Source: a virus. Taken from it: a stretch of 64,000 nt of DNA. Position numbers and translations under genes: made by a program. The stretch is from the IMG/VR virus record IMGVR_UViG_3300025674_000023, positions 1 through 64,000 of that record. The stretch is one strand, 5' to 3'. This document shows, in pieces, positions 57,492 through 63,145 of the stretch; within the stretch, counting starts at the first letter, position 1, and each line of letters begins with the position of its first letter. Under the pieces are notes generated by a model that did not search any database, was not told the origin of the DNA, and was given only the letters and a program-made list of their open reading frames with translations.

Positions 57492-57891
57492 TCGTGTCGT
57501 CGATGGTGATACTATTGATGTTACTATTGATCTCGGTTTTGATTTATACAAGAAAGAAAGAGTTAGAGTTGCAGGAGTTGATACGCCTGAGAAGAGAACA
57601 AAGGATGAGGAAGAGAAGGCATTAGGATATGATGCCACTCATTGGCTTGAAGAAAAACTTGAAAGCGCAATTGCCGGTGAAGATGATCTTGTCATCCGCA
57701 CTGAACTTGTTGGTGGTGTGGGCAAGTATGGTCGTCTTCTTGGATGGTTATATATTGGTGACGCAACTGTTTCACTTAATGAGCAAATGATTGCTGAAGG
57801 ACTAGCGTGGGAATACGATGGGGGGACAAAGAAAAAGAACTTTGAAGAACTGAAAGAAATTCGTCGTGCTCATGGCACTTTAGTGGTATGA
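57430..57891 (+). CDS. Thermonuclease-like (SNase-fold) nuclease
   Basis: This 153-residue protein (alternative start 57439) has the staphylococcal nuclease pattern: VVDGDTIDVTIDLGF, RVRVAGVDTPE with the catalytic Arg and metal Asp, GKYGRLLGWLYI with the second Arg, and LNEQMIAEGLAW. Such nucleases occur in many cyanophages. It has no signal peptide and is therefore expected in the cytoplasm. Confidence 0.85.
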   Translation: MGIMVPPSRKSCYNFRVVEINRVVDGDTIDVTIDLGFDLYKKERVRVAGVDTPEKRTKDEEEKALGYDATHWLEEKLESAIAGEDDLVIRTELVGGVGKYGRLLGWLYIGDATVSLNEQMIAEGLAWEYDGGTKKKNFEELKEIRRAHGTLVV

Positions 57892-57980
57892 TTTCTACTC
57901 TTTATGTTCTTTTTTTAATCGTTTTAATTACTCTTGGTATGAATGCTATTGGAAATAAAAATAGCATTAATAGGGATTAA
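57888..57980 (+). CDS. Very short membrane peptide (30 residues)
   Basis: MISTLYVLFLIVLITLGMNAI is a single hydrophobic helix with a short polar tail. It overlaps the nuclease stop (ATGA) and precedes the next gene by five bases. Translation is plausible from position but unproven. Confidence 0.5.
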   Translation: MISTLYVLFLIVLITLGMNAIGNKNSINRD

Positions 57981-57985
57981 TAAAA

Positions 57986-58252
57986 ATGCAAAAAATTTTT
58001 AATTTTATGGCTTTTACATCCTTTTTGGTTAGTGCTGCTATTGCTGCAGGAGGATTTTGGTTGTATAAAAATAAAGATGTAATGATTGAAGAGACGAGGC
58101 AAAAGGTTGTTAAGGAAATTTCAGATTCTCTTCCTGGAATTGTTCAAGAATTAATGCCAAAAGTTCCTGAAATGCCATCGGCAACCGGTGGAGTTATTCC
58201 CGAAACAAAAACTAACATTCCACCTGTAACTGGCGGAGTTGTGCCTTTTTAA
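57986..58252 (+). CDS. Small membrane-anchored protein
   Basis: This 88-residue protein has one N-terminal span (FMAFTSFLVSAAIAAGGFWLY), a helix (IEETRQKVVKEISDSLPGIVQEL) and a Pro/Gly-rich end with two TGGV(I/V)P repeats. This type is common in cyanomyoviruses. Its function is unknown. Confidence 0.65.
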   Translation: MQKIFNFMAFTSFLVSAAIAAGGFWLYKNKDVMIEETRQKVVKEISDSLPGIVQELMPKVPEMPSATGGVIPETKTNIPPVTGGVVPF

Positions 58253-58281
58253 TGTTAAATAGTTAAAGAATTATTGGTATT

Positions 58282-58392
58282 ATGGTTAAAAGAAAAAAAG
58301 ATATGGCAAAGGAAGAGGCAACAAAAACCTTTGCCCTATATGTATTTTTCCATTCCATATGGACATCAGTTTTTAATTTCTTTGAAAGTTAA
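58282..58392 (+). CDS. Very short hypothetical protein (36 residues)
   Basis: It has a basic N-terminus (MVKRKKDMAKEE) and a hydrophobic aromatic C-terminal half (FALYVFFHSIWTSVFNFF). The stop overlaps the next start (TAATG). It may be a membrane peptide. Confidence 0.5.
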   Translation: MVKRKKDMAKEEATKTFALYVFFHSIWTSVFNFFES

Positions 58393-59081
58393 TGATTGAA
58401 ATTCGTGAAATTCGGATAAGGGAAATTAATGTTCCTCCAGTTCCTGAATGGTTGATGTCTCCACCTACGGCAATACCTGCTGCTGCACCAGTGACATTTC
58501 AGGTTGGTGTTCCTATTATAGATATGCCAGGATGTGTTCAGTCACATAATTCTGGAAACGGTAATAAGGAGCTTCAAAAAGATGACCCGAATGGACTTGT
58601 TACGCATTGTGACGCTAGTATCCCCTTTTATACTCCTATGGATTTTGAACCAGAAAGGGTGATACCAACAAAACCTGCTGCAGTTCCAAAGTATGAAAAA
58701 CCAAAAGCAGAAACTCCAGAAATTCCCCTAGAAGTTCTTCCTGCCCAACCACAAACAGTTCAGATAAAAGAACCTGTTATAGAAGTTCCTGAACCTAAAC
58801 CAGAAATACCTTGGCAAGAAAAATATTTACCGGCACCAGAAGCGGCAACAACGACTGCTACGATTGCTGTGATTGCGACTACATCTGCGCTTCTGGCAAA
58901 ACCACTTGCCGATATTTTATTAAAAGTTATTAAACCAACAGTTAAGAAGGTTATTACAAAGATCGCAAAGATAAGAGGAAAGAAACCTAAGATTTTGTCT
59001 TTGGCAGAGCGTCGAGAGGAGCAGCGGGACCGGACACAGGCAATTCGCGCTTTGAGGAAGGCACTGAAGCCGAAGGGATAG
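58392..59081 (+). CDS. Pro-rich protein with C-terminal membrane segment
   Basis: This 229-residue protein has an N-terminal Pro-rich domain (VPPVPEWLMSPPTAIPAAAPV, then MPGCVQSHN) and a Pro/Glu linker. Near residues 153-180 it has a hydrophobic segment (ATIAVIATTSALLAKPLADIL), followed by a basic tail. The last 95 bases overlap the convergent minus-strand gene. Its function is unknown; the type is known in cyanophages. Confidence 0.65.
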   Translation: MIEIREIRIREINVPPVPEWLMSPPTAIPAAAPVTFQVGVPIIDMPGCVQSHNSGNGNKELQKDDPNGLVTHCDASIPFYTPMDFEPERVIPTKPAAVPKYEKPKAETPEIPLEVLPAQPQTVQIKEPVIEVPEPKPEIPWQEKYLPAPEAATTTATIAVIATTSALLAKPLADILLKVIKPTVKKVITKIAKIRGKKPKILSLAERREEQRDRTQAIRALRKALKPKG

Positions 59082-59733
59082 AATGTCTGTGTGGTGGAAT
59101 CACTCCTCCAGGATTAGTTACGATAACATCGGAACATATCTTTGCGTATTCACTTTTCGGATGAAAGTAAATACCTGCCTTCATTAATTCGCCACAATTT
59201 TTAAGTCTGGCAATCTCAAAATCCAATCTCTTATTGGCAAGCATTTGTTGTTGTAATGCAGTATGAGTATCTGCTGCTTTTTTGCAACGTGACTGTAATC
59301 CACCATCAAGAGGAATAGAGAGCGTTGCCGAAATGCCCAGAGAAGTATTGTGATTATTCTTCTGCCCAGTTCTGATTGGAACTCTATACAAGACGCTTCC
59401 TGGGTTATCTGGTGCCCCATCTTCGTCCATGTCTCTCATATCATAGACATTATCCCAATAGTAATCTTCGTATGGGGTTTGTCTTGAGAGTGCTCCTGTT
59501 ATGAATGGCGTAAAATTGAGGGTAGGTCCCTGACACTGGATTCCACCACCATACGTGTTCGTGATGTATGGGCCTTGTAGCACCTGAATCGCCTGGTTGG
59601 TAACGCTACCCGAGCTGTTAGCAATAGGAGAAGCGGTGGCGCTAACGCCACCAACAGTCTCAGCCAATACCTTTTGTGAGAGAATGGAGGATACAATAAG
59701 TGCTCCTGTTACTATACGACTTACTGTTGAAAT
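58987..59733 (-). CDS. Secreted virion-type protein, no standard start codon
   Basis: This protein of about 248 residues has the signal-peptide-like start SRIVTGALIVSSILSQKVLA, then ETVGGVSATASPIANSSGSV, GPYITNTYGGGIQCQGPTLN, YDMRDMDEDGAPDNPGSVLY and RLKNCGELMKAGIYFHPKSEYA. Related cyanophage proteins begin at this signal peptide. Here no ATG, GTG or TTG is available. The best candidate is ATT at 59733-59731, overlapping the previous stop. The frame is open to an ATG at 59886, but that extension reads as a shadow of the upstream gene. A frameshift fusion with the upstream gene is another possibility. Confidence 0.6.
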   Translation of the reverse strand: MSTVSRIVTGALIVSSILSQKVLAETVGGVSATASPIANSSGSVTNQAIQVLQGPYITNTYGGGIQCQGPTLNFTPFITGALSRQTPYEDYYWDNVYDMRDMDEDGAPDNPGSVLYRVPIRTGQKNNHNTSLGISATLSIPLDGGLQSRCKKAADTHTALQQQMLANKRLDFEIARLKNCGELMKAGIYFHPKSEYAKICSDVIVTNPGGVIPPHRHSIPSASVPSSKRELPVSGPAAPLDALPKTKS

Positions 59734-60167
59734 ATACTTGTTGTGTCTGTAATGCTTGTCACTTCTGTGACTCTTTGAATAATCGTTTGATTCGACATTC
59801 CTGGACCAGAATACGTTTCTGTAAACTGGAATGCTGCTCCTGGGTTTGTCTGTACGAATTGTGGTTTGCTTGTTACTCCAGTCCATGATGATGTCACTCC
59901 ATCAATAGTTACGCTTATTGCCCCAGTTCCTGGGGATAAATTTCCATTTGCCGTGATTCCACTTCCAGTTACAGAATATTGATATCCAGTGCTGTAATCA
60001 ATTGAGTTGATTGTTTCTGTAACTTTAGACGTGGTTTCTGTGTGGCTGGTCATCGCTCCTTGTGTAAAGTTAGGAACTACTGGAACTGCCTTTGCAACAG
60101 GTACAAGTAGTCCGTGTAGAACACCAAGAACCAACCCAAGACCGATTGCTTCTTGTAATCTATCCAT
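59721..60167 (-). CDS. Virion-type protein, minus-strand block
   Basis: This 148-residue protein has a hydrophobic N-terminus (LGLVLGVLHGLLVPVAKA) that may be a signal peptide or membrane helix. A beta-rich Ser/Thr/Gly region follows (INSIDYSTGYQYSVTGSGI, NPGAAFQFTETYSGPG). The FQFTETYSGPG-like motif is similar to FSFSQSYTQGD in the gene upstream, so the two are probably related. Confidence 0.65.
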   Translation of the reverse strand: MDRLQEAIGLGLVLGVLHGLLVPVAKAVPVVPNFTQGAMTSHTETTSKVTETINSIDYSTGYQYSVTGSGITANGNLSPGTGAISVTIDGVTSSWTGVTSKPQFVQTNPGAAFQFTETYSGPGMSNQTIIQRVTEVTSITDTTSIFQQ

Positions 60168-60175
60168 ATTTATTG

Positions 60176-60670
60176 TCAGTCGATTACAGTGATTTCTGAA
60201 ACAAATTGTCCTACCGCACTTGAACCTGGACCACCTGCTGTTACGGTAAGAACTCCTGCCGAAGTTACTGTACCGGCAAGAGCACCAGCAGTTCCTGCAG
60301 TATAAGAAGTTACGCTTCCAAAGTTGGGAACATCACCGACAGTGGGAGCAGCAGCAGGAATTGCATCGCCCTGAGTATAAGATTGACTAAATGAGAATGC
60401 GGCACCAGGAGTATCTTGAGTTGCAGCAATCGTTCCTGGAGCATAGATGCCAGATGTAATTGTTCCGGCAGAAACTGTATTGACAGTTGTTCCGTCAGTA
60501 GTATCTACATTACTACCAGAAATACTGAATGATGAACCAACTCTTGTTGCTGTCGATCTAGCAGCATCAACGGTTAATTGAACGCTAGAAGCATGTTTGG
60601 TGACAAGACCACCCGCATATGCTGGAGAAGTAAATAACAATAATCCAAGTAATATTAGGGTTTTCTTCAT
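60176..60670 (-). CDS. Secreted virion-type protein, minus-strand block
   Basis: This 164-residue protein has a signal peptide (MKKTLILLGLLLFTSPAYA) and a beta-rich Ser/Thr/Val/Gly body (HASSVQLTVDAARSTATRVGS, PGAAFSFSQSYTQG). It starts the three-gene minus-strand unit and has a late promoter on that strand. It may be a surface or virion protein; the function is unknown. Confidence 0.65.
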   Translation of the reverse strand: MKKTLILLGLLLFTSPAYAGGLVTKHASSVQLTVDAARSTATRVGSSFSISGSNVDTTDGTTVNTVSAGTITSGIYAPGTIAATQDTPGAAFSFSQSYTQGDAIPAAAPTVGDVPNFGSVTSYTAGTAGALAGTVTSAGVLTVTAGGPGSSAVGQFVSEITVID

Positions 60671-60694
60671 AGAACTAAGCACGGATCTTACCTT

Positions 60695-60701
60695 TATTTA
60701 G
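60695..60701 (-). promoter_or_regulatory. Late promoter on the minus strand (CTAAATA)
   Basis: Read on the minus strand, CTAAATA lies 25 bases upstream of the ATG at 60670 and can drive the three minus-strand genes. Confidence 0.5.
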
Positions 60702-60716
60702 TTGATAGATGTATGA

Positions 60717-60724
60717 TATAAATA
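60717..60724 (+). promoter_or_regulatory. Late promoter (TATAAATA)
   Basis: The perfect octamer on the plus strand is 31 bases before the ATG at 60755 and forms a divergent pair with the minus-strand promoter. Confidence 0.65.
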
Positions 60725-60754
60725 AAATCAAATTACAAAAATTTGAAAATAGTA

Positions 60755-60970
60755 ATGACTGAACAACAACAACATCTATCTAGTTTGCTACAACAAGCAC
60801 GATCTTTACAGAATGAGTTGGATAATCTTCAAAGTGCTACTGCATCTAAAAGAGAAGTATTTTGGAAAATTCAAGGTGCAATTGAATATCTCACACAAAC
60901 AGGTGTAACACTTCCAGAACCTACAGCGCCAGAAGAGGCAGTAGAAGAAGCACCTGCAGAAGAGGCTTGA
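60755..60970 (+). CDS. Small coiled-coil protein with acidic tail
   Basis: This 71-residue protein (MTEQQQHLSSLLQQARSLQNELDNLQSATASKREVFWKIQ, given as its start and the motif KREVFWKIQGAIEYL) has one coiled coil and an Ala/Glu/Pro-rich tail. It is a recurrent cyanophage protein. Its function is unknown. The tRNA cluster promoter begins at its stop. Confidence 0.7.
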   Translation: MTEQQQHLSSLLQQARSLQNELDNLQSATASKREVFWKIQGAIEYLTQTGVTLPEPTAPEEAVEEAPAEEA

Positions 60971-60995
60971 CTCCCTGACTAAGACGGTTTATAAT
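60967..60995 (+). promoter_or_regulatory. Sigma-70 promoter for the structured RNA and tRNAs
   Basis: TTGACT (60967-60972) and TATAAT (60990-60995) have a 17-bp spacer, one mismatch from the consensus. Transcription would begin near 61002, directly before the structured RNA. Confidence 0.75.
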
Positions 60996-61005
60996 ATCTG
61001 AGTCG

Positions 61006-61066
61006 AGAGGGGAACCGAACGGAACTTCGTTCTGAGCAACTCCTTTGGAGTTGTCTGGACCCCTCT
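61006..61066 (+). ncRNA. Structured small RNA with three stems (tRNA-like junction)
   Basis: The 7-bp closing stem AGAGGGG (61006-61012) with CCCCTCT (61060-61066) encloses two hairpins. One is GAACG (61017-61021) with CGTTC (61028-61032), the other CAACTCC (61037-61043) with GGAGTTG (61047-61053). All pairs are Watson-Crick. The 7-bp closing stem is the size of a tRNA acceptor, but there is no T arm and no anticodon loop of normal form. It may be a decayed tRNA or a separate regulatory RNA. Confidence 0.65.
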
Positions 61067-61074
61067 TTACCCTT

Positions 61075-61148
61075 GACTCAATAGCTCAGTGGATTAGAGC
61101 AACTCTCTTCTAAAGAGTCGGTCGTAGGTTCGAATCCTACTTGAGTCG
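61075..61148 (+). tRNA. tRNA-Arg (anticodon TCT)
   Basis: The acceptor GACTCAA/TTGAGTC, anticodon loop CTTCTAA and T arm GTAGG-TTCGAAT-CCTAC form a regular cloverleaf. It reads AGA, a codon that is frequent in this phage. Confidence 0.93.
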
Positions 61149-61186
61149 TTGGGTAAACTTACCCATACTTTTCGTTTCTTTTGATT

Positions 61187-61441
61187 ATGCCAGATCCAAG
61201 GGATTCAAATTTGCCTGAACCTCTACAGCATGTGGAACGTGATTGGTATAAGTATCGTCATGGTGGTCTTGAAGTCAAGTCTGTAAATATTCTCCGACTC
61301 ATTAGTGAGTTAGAGGGTTCTTACCAATTGTGTAAGTATATGGCATTTGATGACGACATGGAGATTCTTGAAGAAATGAAATCGAGATACTATAAAATGT
61401 ATTTCAGACTTTCCAAGCAAGAAAAATCCTTGCTTGACTGA
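61187..61441 (+). CDS. Small conserved protein inside the tRNA cluster
   Basis: This 84-residue protein (MPDPRDSNLPEPLQHVERDWYKYR) continues with helices (LRLISELEGSYQLCKYMAF, EEMKSRYYKMYFRL). It lies between two tRNA genes, with its stop five bases before tRNA-Asn. Its function is unknown. Confidence 0.65.
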   Translation: MPDPRDSNLPEPLQHVERDWYKYRHGGLEVKSVNILRLISELEGSYQLCKYMAFDDDMEILEEMKSRYYKMYFRLSKQEKSLLD

Positions 61442-61445
61442 GTAT

Positions 61446-61519
61446 TCCCGTTTAGCTCAGTTGGTAGTAGCGTTTGACTGTTAATCAAAATGTCGCTGGT
61501 TCGAGCCCAGCAACGGGAG
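61446..61519 (+). tRNA. tRNA-Asn (anticodon GTT)
   Basis: The acceptor TCCCGTT/AACGGGA, anticodon loop CTGTTAA and T arm GCTGG-TTCGAGC-CCAGC identify it. Confidence 0.93.
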
Positions 61520-61520
61520 T

Positions 61521-61552
61521 TATCGGTATAAATAAAAAAAGTTATACCGATA
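61521..61552. repeat. 11-bp inverted repeat around a late promoter
   Basis: TATCGGTATAA (61521-61531) and TTATACCGATA (61542-61552) are exact inverse copies. The perfect late promoter TATAAATA (61527-61534) overlaps the left arm, and the HNH ATG follows four bases after the right arm. Confidence 0.85.
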
Positions 61553-61555
61553 ATA

Positions 61556-61873
61556 ATGGCAAAGATAGAAACCAGAACTTACGCCGAAAGAAAAGCAAAA
61601 GATCCTGAATGGGCGAAAAAAATGTCTGAAAGGACATCTGCGACCAGAAGGAAGAATGTAGCGATTCTAAAAGAGGAAGCAGGAAACTGTTGCTCTCGGT
61701 GTGGTTATGATAAATGTCTTGCCGCATTAGAATTTCATCATACTGACCCAACTGCAAAGGAAGGTGGTATAATAGGTTCTACTGCTTCTCTTGCTAAACA
61801 ACGAGCAGAAGCAGAAAAGTGTATTCTCGTTTGTGCTAACTGCCATAGAGAAATACACAACCCGCCCCTGTAG
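61556..61873 (+). CDS. HNH endonuclease
   Basis: This 105-residue nuclease has two CxxC pairs (CCSRCGYDKC, CANCHREIH) and the HNH core LEFHHTDP with the final CHREIH. It probably nicks or cuts DNA and may be a homing-type gene that moves with the tRNA cluster. Its stop codon (61871-61873) is inside tRNA-Thr. Confidence 0.88.
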   Translation: MAKIETRTYAERKAKDPEWAKKMSERTSATRRKNVAILKEEAGNCCSRCGYDKCLAALEFHHTDPTAKEGGIIGSTASLAKQRAEAEKCILVCANCHREIHNPPL

Positions 61874-61935
61874 CACAACGGTAGTGCATCTCACTTGTAA
61901 TGAGAAGGTTGCTGGTTCGAATCCAGTCAGTGGCT
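61864..61935 (+). tRNA. tRNA-Thr (anticodon TGT)
   Basis: Anticodon loop CTTGTAA and T arm GCTGG-TTCGAAT-CCAGT (one G-T closing pair) are regular. The acceptor GCCCCTG/CAGTGGC has a C-T mismatch at the fourth pair. The first ten bases are shared with the HNH coding sequence. Confidence 0.85.
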
Positions 61936-61963
61936 TGACAAGATTACAATCTTGTCTTATAAT
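61935..61963 (+). promoter_or_regulatory. Perfect sigma-70 promoter with inverted repeat
   Basis: TTGACA (61935-61940), 17 bp, TATAAT (61958-61963). GACAAGAT (61937-61944) and ATCTTGTC (61949-61956) form an 8-bp inverted repeat over the -35 box and spacer. The promoter serves tRNA-Gly and possibly the secreted protein gene after it. Confidence 0.8.
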
Positions 61964-61986
61964 CCCTTCCGTGTGAAAGATGCGTT

Positions 61987-62004
61987 GAGGAGAGAAATCT
62001 CCTC
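61987..62004 (+). other. Hairpin with GAAA tetraloop upstream of tRNA-Gly
   Basis: GAGGAGA (61987-61993) and TCTCCTC (61998-62004) pair around GAAA. No T run follows, so it is more likely a leader structure or processing signal than a terminator. Confidence 0.6.
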
Positions 62005-62012
62005 GCCCCTTT

Positions 62013-62083
62013 GCGAAATTGGTGTAGTGGTAACATCCCATCCTTCCAAGTTGGTGTCACGGGTTCGAATCCCGTATTTCGCT
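62013..62083 (+). tRNA. tRNA-Gly (anticodon TCC)
   Basis: The acceptor GCGAAAT/ATTTCGC, anticodon loop CTTCCAA and T arm ACGGG-TTCGAAT-CCCGT identify it. The anticodon stem CCATC/GTTGG has one T-T mismatch. Confidence 0.88.
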
Positions 62084-62107
62084 TTCGGGAAACCGAATCT
62101 CCCGAAA
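62083..62107 (+). other. 8-bp hairpin after tRNA-Gly
   Basis: TTTCGGGA (62083-62090) pairs with TCCCGAAA (62100-62107). There is no T run. It may protect the tRNA 3' end or mark processing. Confidence 0.6.
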
Positions 62108-62110
62108 CTG

Positions 62111-62118
62111 TATAAATA
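62111..62118 (+). promoter_or_regulatory. Late promoter (TATAAATA) for the secreted protein gene
   Basis: The perfect octamer precedes a leader of about 100 bases. Confidence 0.65.
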
Positions 62119-62123
62119 ATAGA

Positions 62124-62174
62124 CCTTTTGTTTATTTTTGTAACAAAAGGCAACACAGAACCAAGTCGAGGTTC
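62124..62174 (+). promoter_or_regulatory. Structured 5' leader
   Basis: Two hairpins lie in the leader: a 9-bp stem CCTTTTGTT (62124-62132) with AACAAAAGG (62142-62150), and GAACC (62158-62162) with GGTTC (62170-62174). The rest of the leader to 62223 has a clear AACGAGG site before the ATG. Confidence 0.55.
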
Positions 62175-62223
62175 TTAACATCTGTGGGTAACCATTCCAC
62201 AAGTAAAAAACGAGGTATCTAAA

Positions 62224-62589
62224 ATGATTAAATCTGTAATCGCAGCTGCTGCTGCAACTCCTTTCCTGGCTTCTGCTGCCCTTGCAGGTCCTTATGTTAA
62301 TGTCGAAACCAACGCTGGTTGGTCCGGTGCTGACTATGGCGGTGCTGCAACTGATCTGCATCTTGGTTTTGAAGGTAGCGAAGGCGTTCTGGGTTATTAC
62401 ATCCAGGGCGGTCCTGCTTTCCTGACTCCTGATGGTGGCGATAGCGAAACCGTCTTCACAGGTAAGGTAGGCGCTTCTGTTGCCGCTACCCAGAACCTGG
62501 GTGTATATGGCGAGTTCTCCATGGCAACTGCTGCTGATGGCGGTGACAATGGTTATGGTGGCAAACTGGGCGTTAAGTATAAGTTCTGA
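62224..62589 (+). CDS. Secreted small outer-membrane-barrel-like protein, paralogue A
   Basis: This 121-residue protein has a signal peptide (MIKSVIAAAAATPFLASAALA) and repeated amphipathic strands (GPYVNVETNAGWSG, GYYIQGGPAFLTPDGGDSET, NLGVYGEFSMAT). It ends in LGVKYKF with a C-terminal Phe, as in outer membrane proteins. GC content and codon use differ from the neighbours. It is a paralogue of the gene at 62777. Location in the host outer membrane is inferred. Confidence 0.7.
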   Translation: MIKSVIAAAAATPFLASAALAGPYVNVETNAGWSGADYGGAATDLHLGFEGSEGVLGYYIQGGPAFLTPDGGDSETVFTGKVGASVAATQNLGVYGEFSMATAADGGDNGYGGKLGVKYKF

Positions 62590-62610
62590 TATTAATATCA
62601 GGTAATTCTA

Positions 62611-62638
62611 ACCTCCTCTTAAAGGGGAGGTTTTTTTA
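62611..62638 (+). terminator. Rho-independent terminator
   Basis: AACCTCC (62611-62617) pairs with GGAGGTT (62627-62633), with a 9-nt loop, then a T run. Confidence 0.82.
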
Positions 62639-62641
62639 TGG

Positions 62642-62725
62642 TTAAAATTAAGTTAACCTTGCTTAAATACAGAGATTTGTTCTTTAATTGACCTTAACTA
62701 CAATATCAAAATTTTTTGATATAAT
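62642..62725 (+). promoter_or_regulatory. Pho-box-like TTAA array and -10 box upstream of the pstS operon
   Basis: TTAA tetramers lie at 62642, 62653, 62663, 62684 and 62694, a 10-11 bp period with one position skipped. Several have the extended form GTTAACCT or CTTAACT. A TATAAT follows at 62720-62725, overlapped by the inverted repeat ATATCAAA (62703-62710) with TTTGATAT (62715-62722). Cyanobacterial PhoB sites are direct repeats of CTTAACCT with this period, and the operon contains pstS. Confidence 0.6.
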
Positions 62726-62776
62726 ATGTGGGTCTTCAACGGACAAACTCGAAAACACTAGAAAAGGAAATTTCAA

Positions 62777-63133
62777 ATGAAAGCAATCGCTCTTGCCGCA
62801 CTGGCAATTCCTATGGTGACGGCACCTGCCCTTGCTGGCCCCTATGTGTCCACCAAGTCTGAATTTAAGTTCTCTGATGAGAATTATAAAGAAGCAGTCA
62901 ATCAGGCACGTCTGGGTTATGACTGGAAAGTTGGTGCTCTGAAGCCCTACGTTGAAGTTGGTGGTGGTGCTAAGACTCCTGACGGTGGTGACTCCAAAGG
63001 ATTCACTGCTGCTGAACTTGGAACCGCTATTGCACTGACTAATAAACTTTCTGCAAAAGCAAAGGCAGAGTTCATCAATCTTTCTGACAAGACTGATTGG
63101 AAGGTTGAGATTGGCACTAAGTACAAGTTCTGA
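62777..63133 (+). CDS. Secreted small outer-membrane-barrel-like protein, paralogue B
   Basis: This 118-residue protein has a signal peptide (MKAIALAALAIPMVTAPALA). It shares with the gene at 62224 the AGPYV start of the mature part, the TPDGGDS motif and the end GTKYKF. The amphipathic strands and C-terminal Phe suggest a small beta-barrel. It is the first gene of the pstS operon, so it may help phosphate or small-molecule uptake; this is inference. Confidence 0.7.
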   Translation: MKAIALAALAIPMVTAPALAGPYVSTKSEFKFSDENYKEAVNQARLGYDWKVGALKPYVEVGGGAKTPDGGDSKGFTAAELGTAIALTNKLSAKAKAEFINLSDKTDWKVEIGTKYKF

Positions 63134-63145
63134 TAGAGGATATAA

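Noticed and set aside
61006-61066. A seventh tRNA
   Set aside because: The 7-bp closing stem fits, but there is no T arm and no proper anticodon loop.
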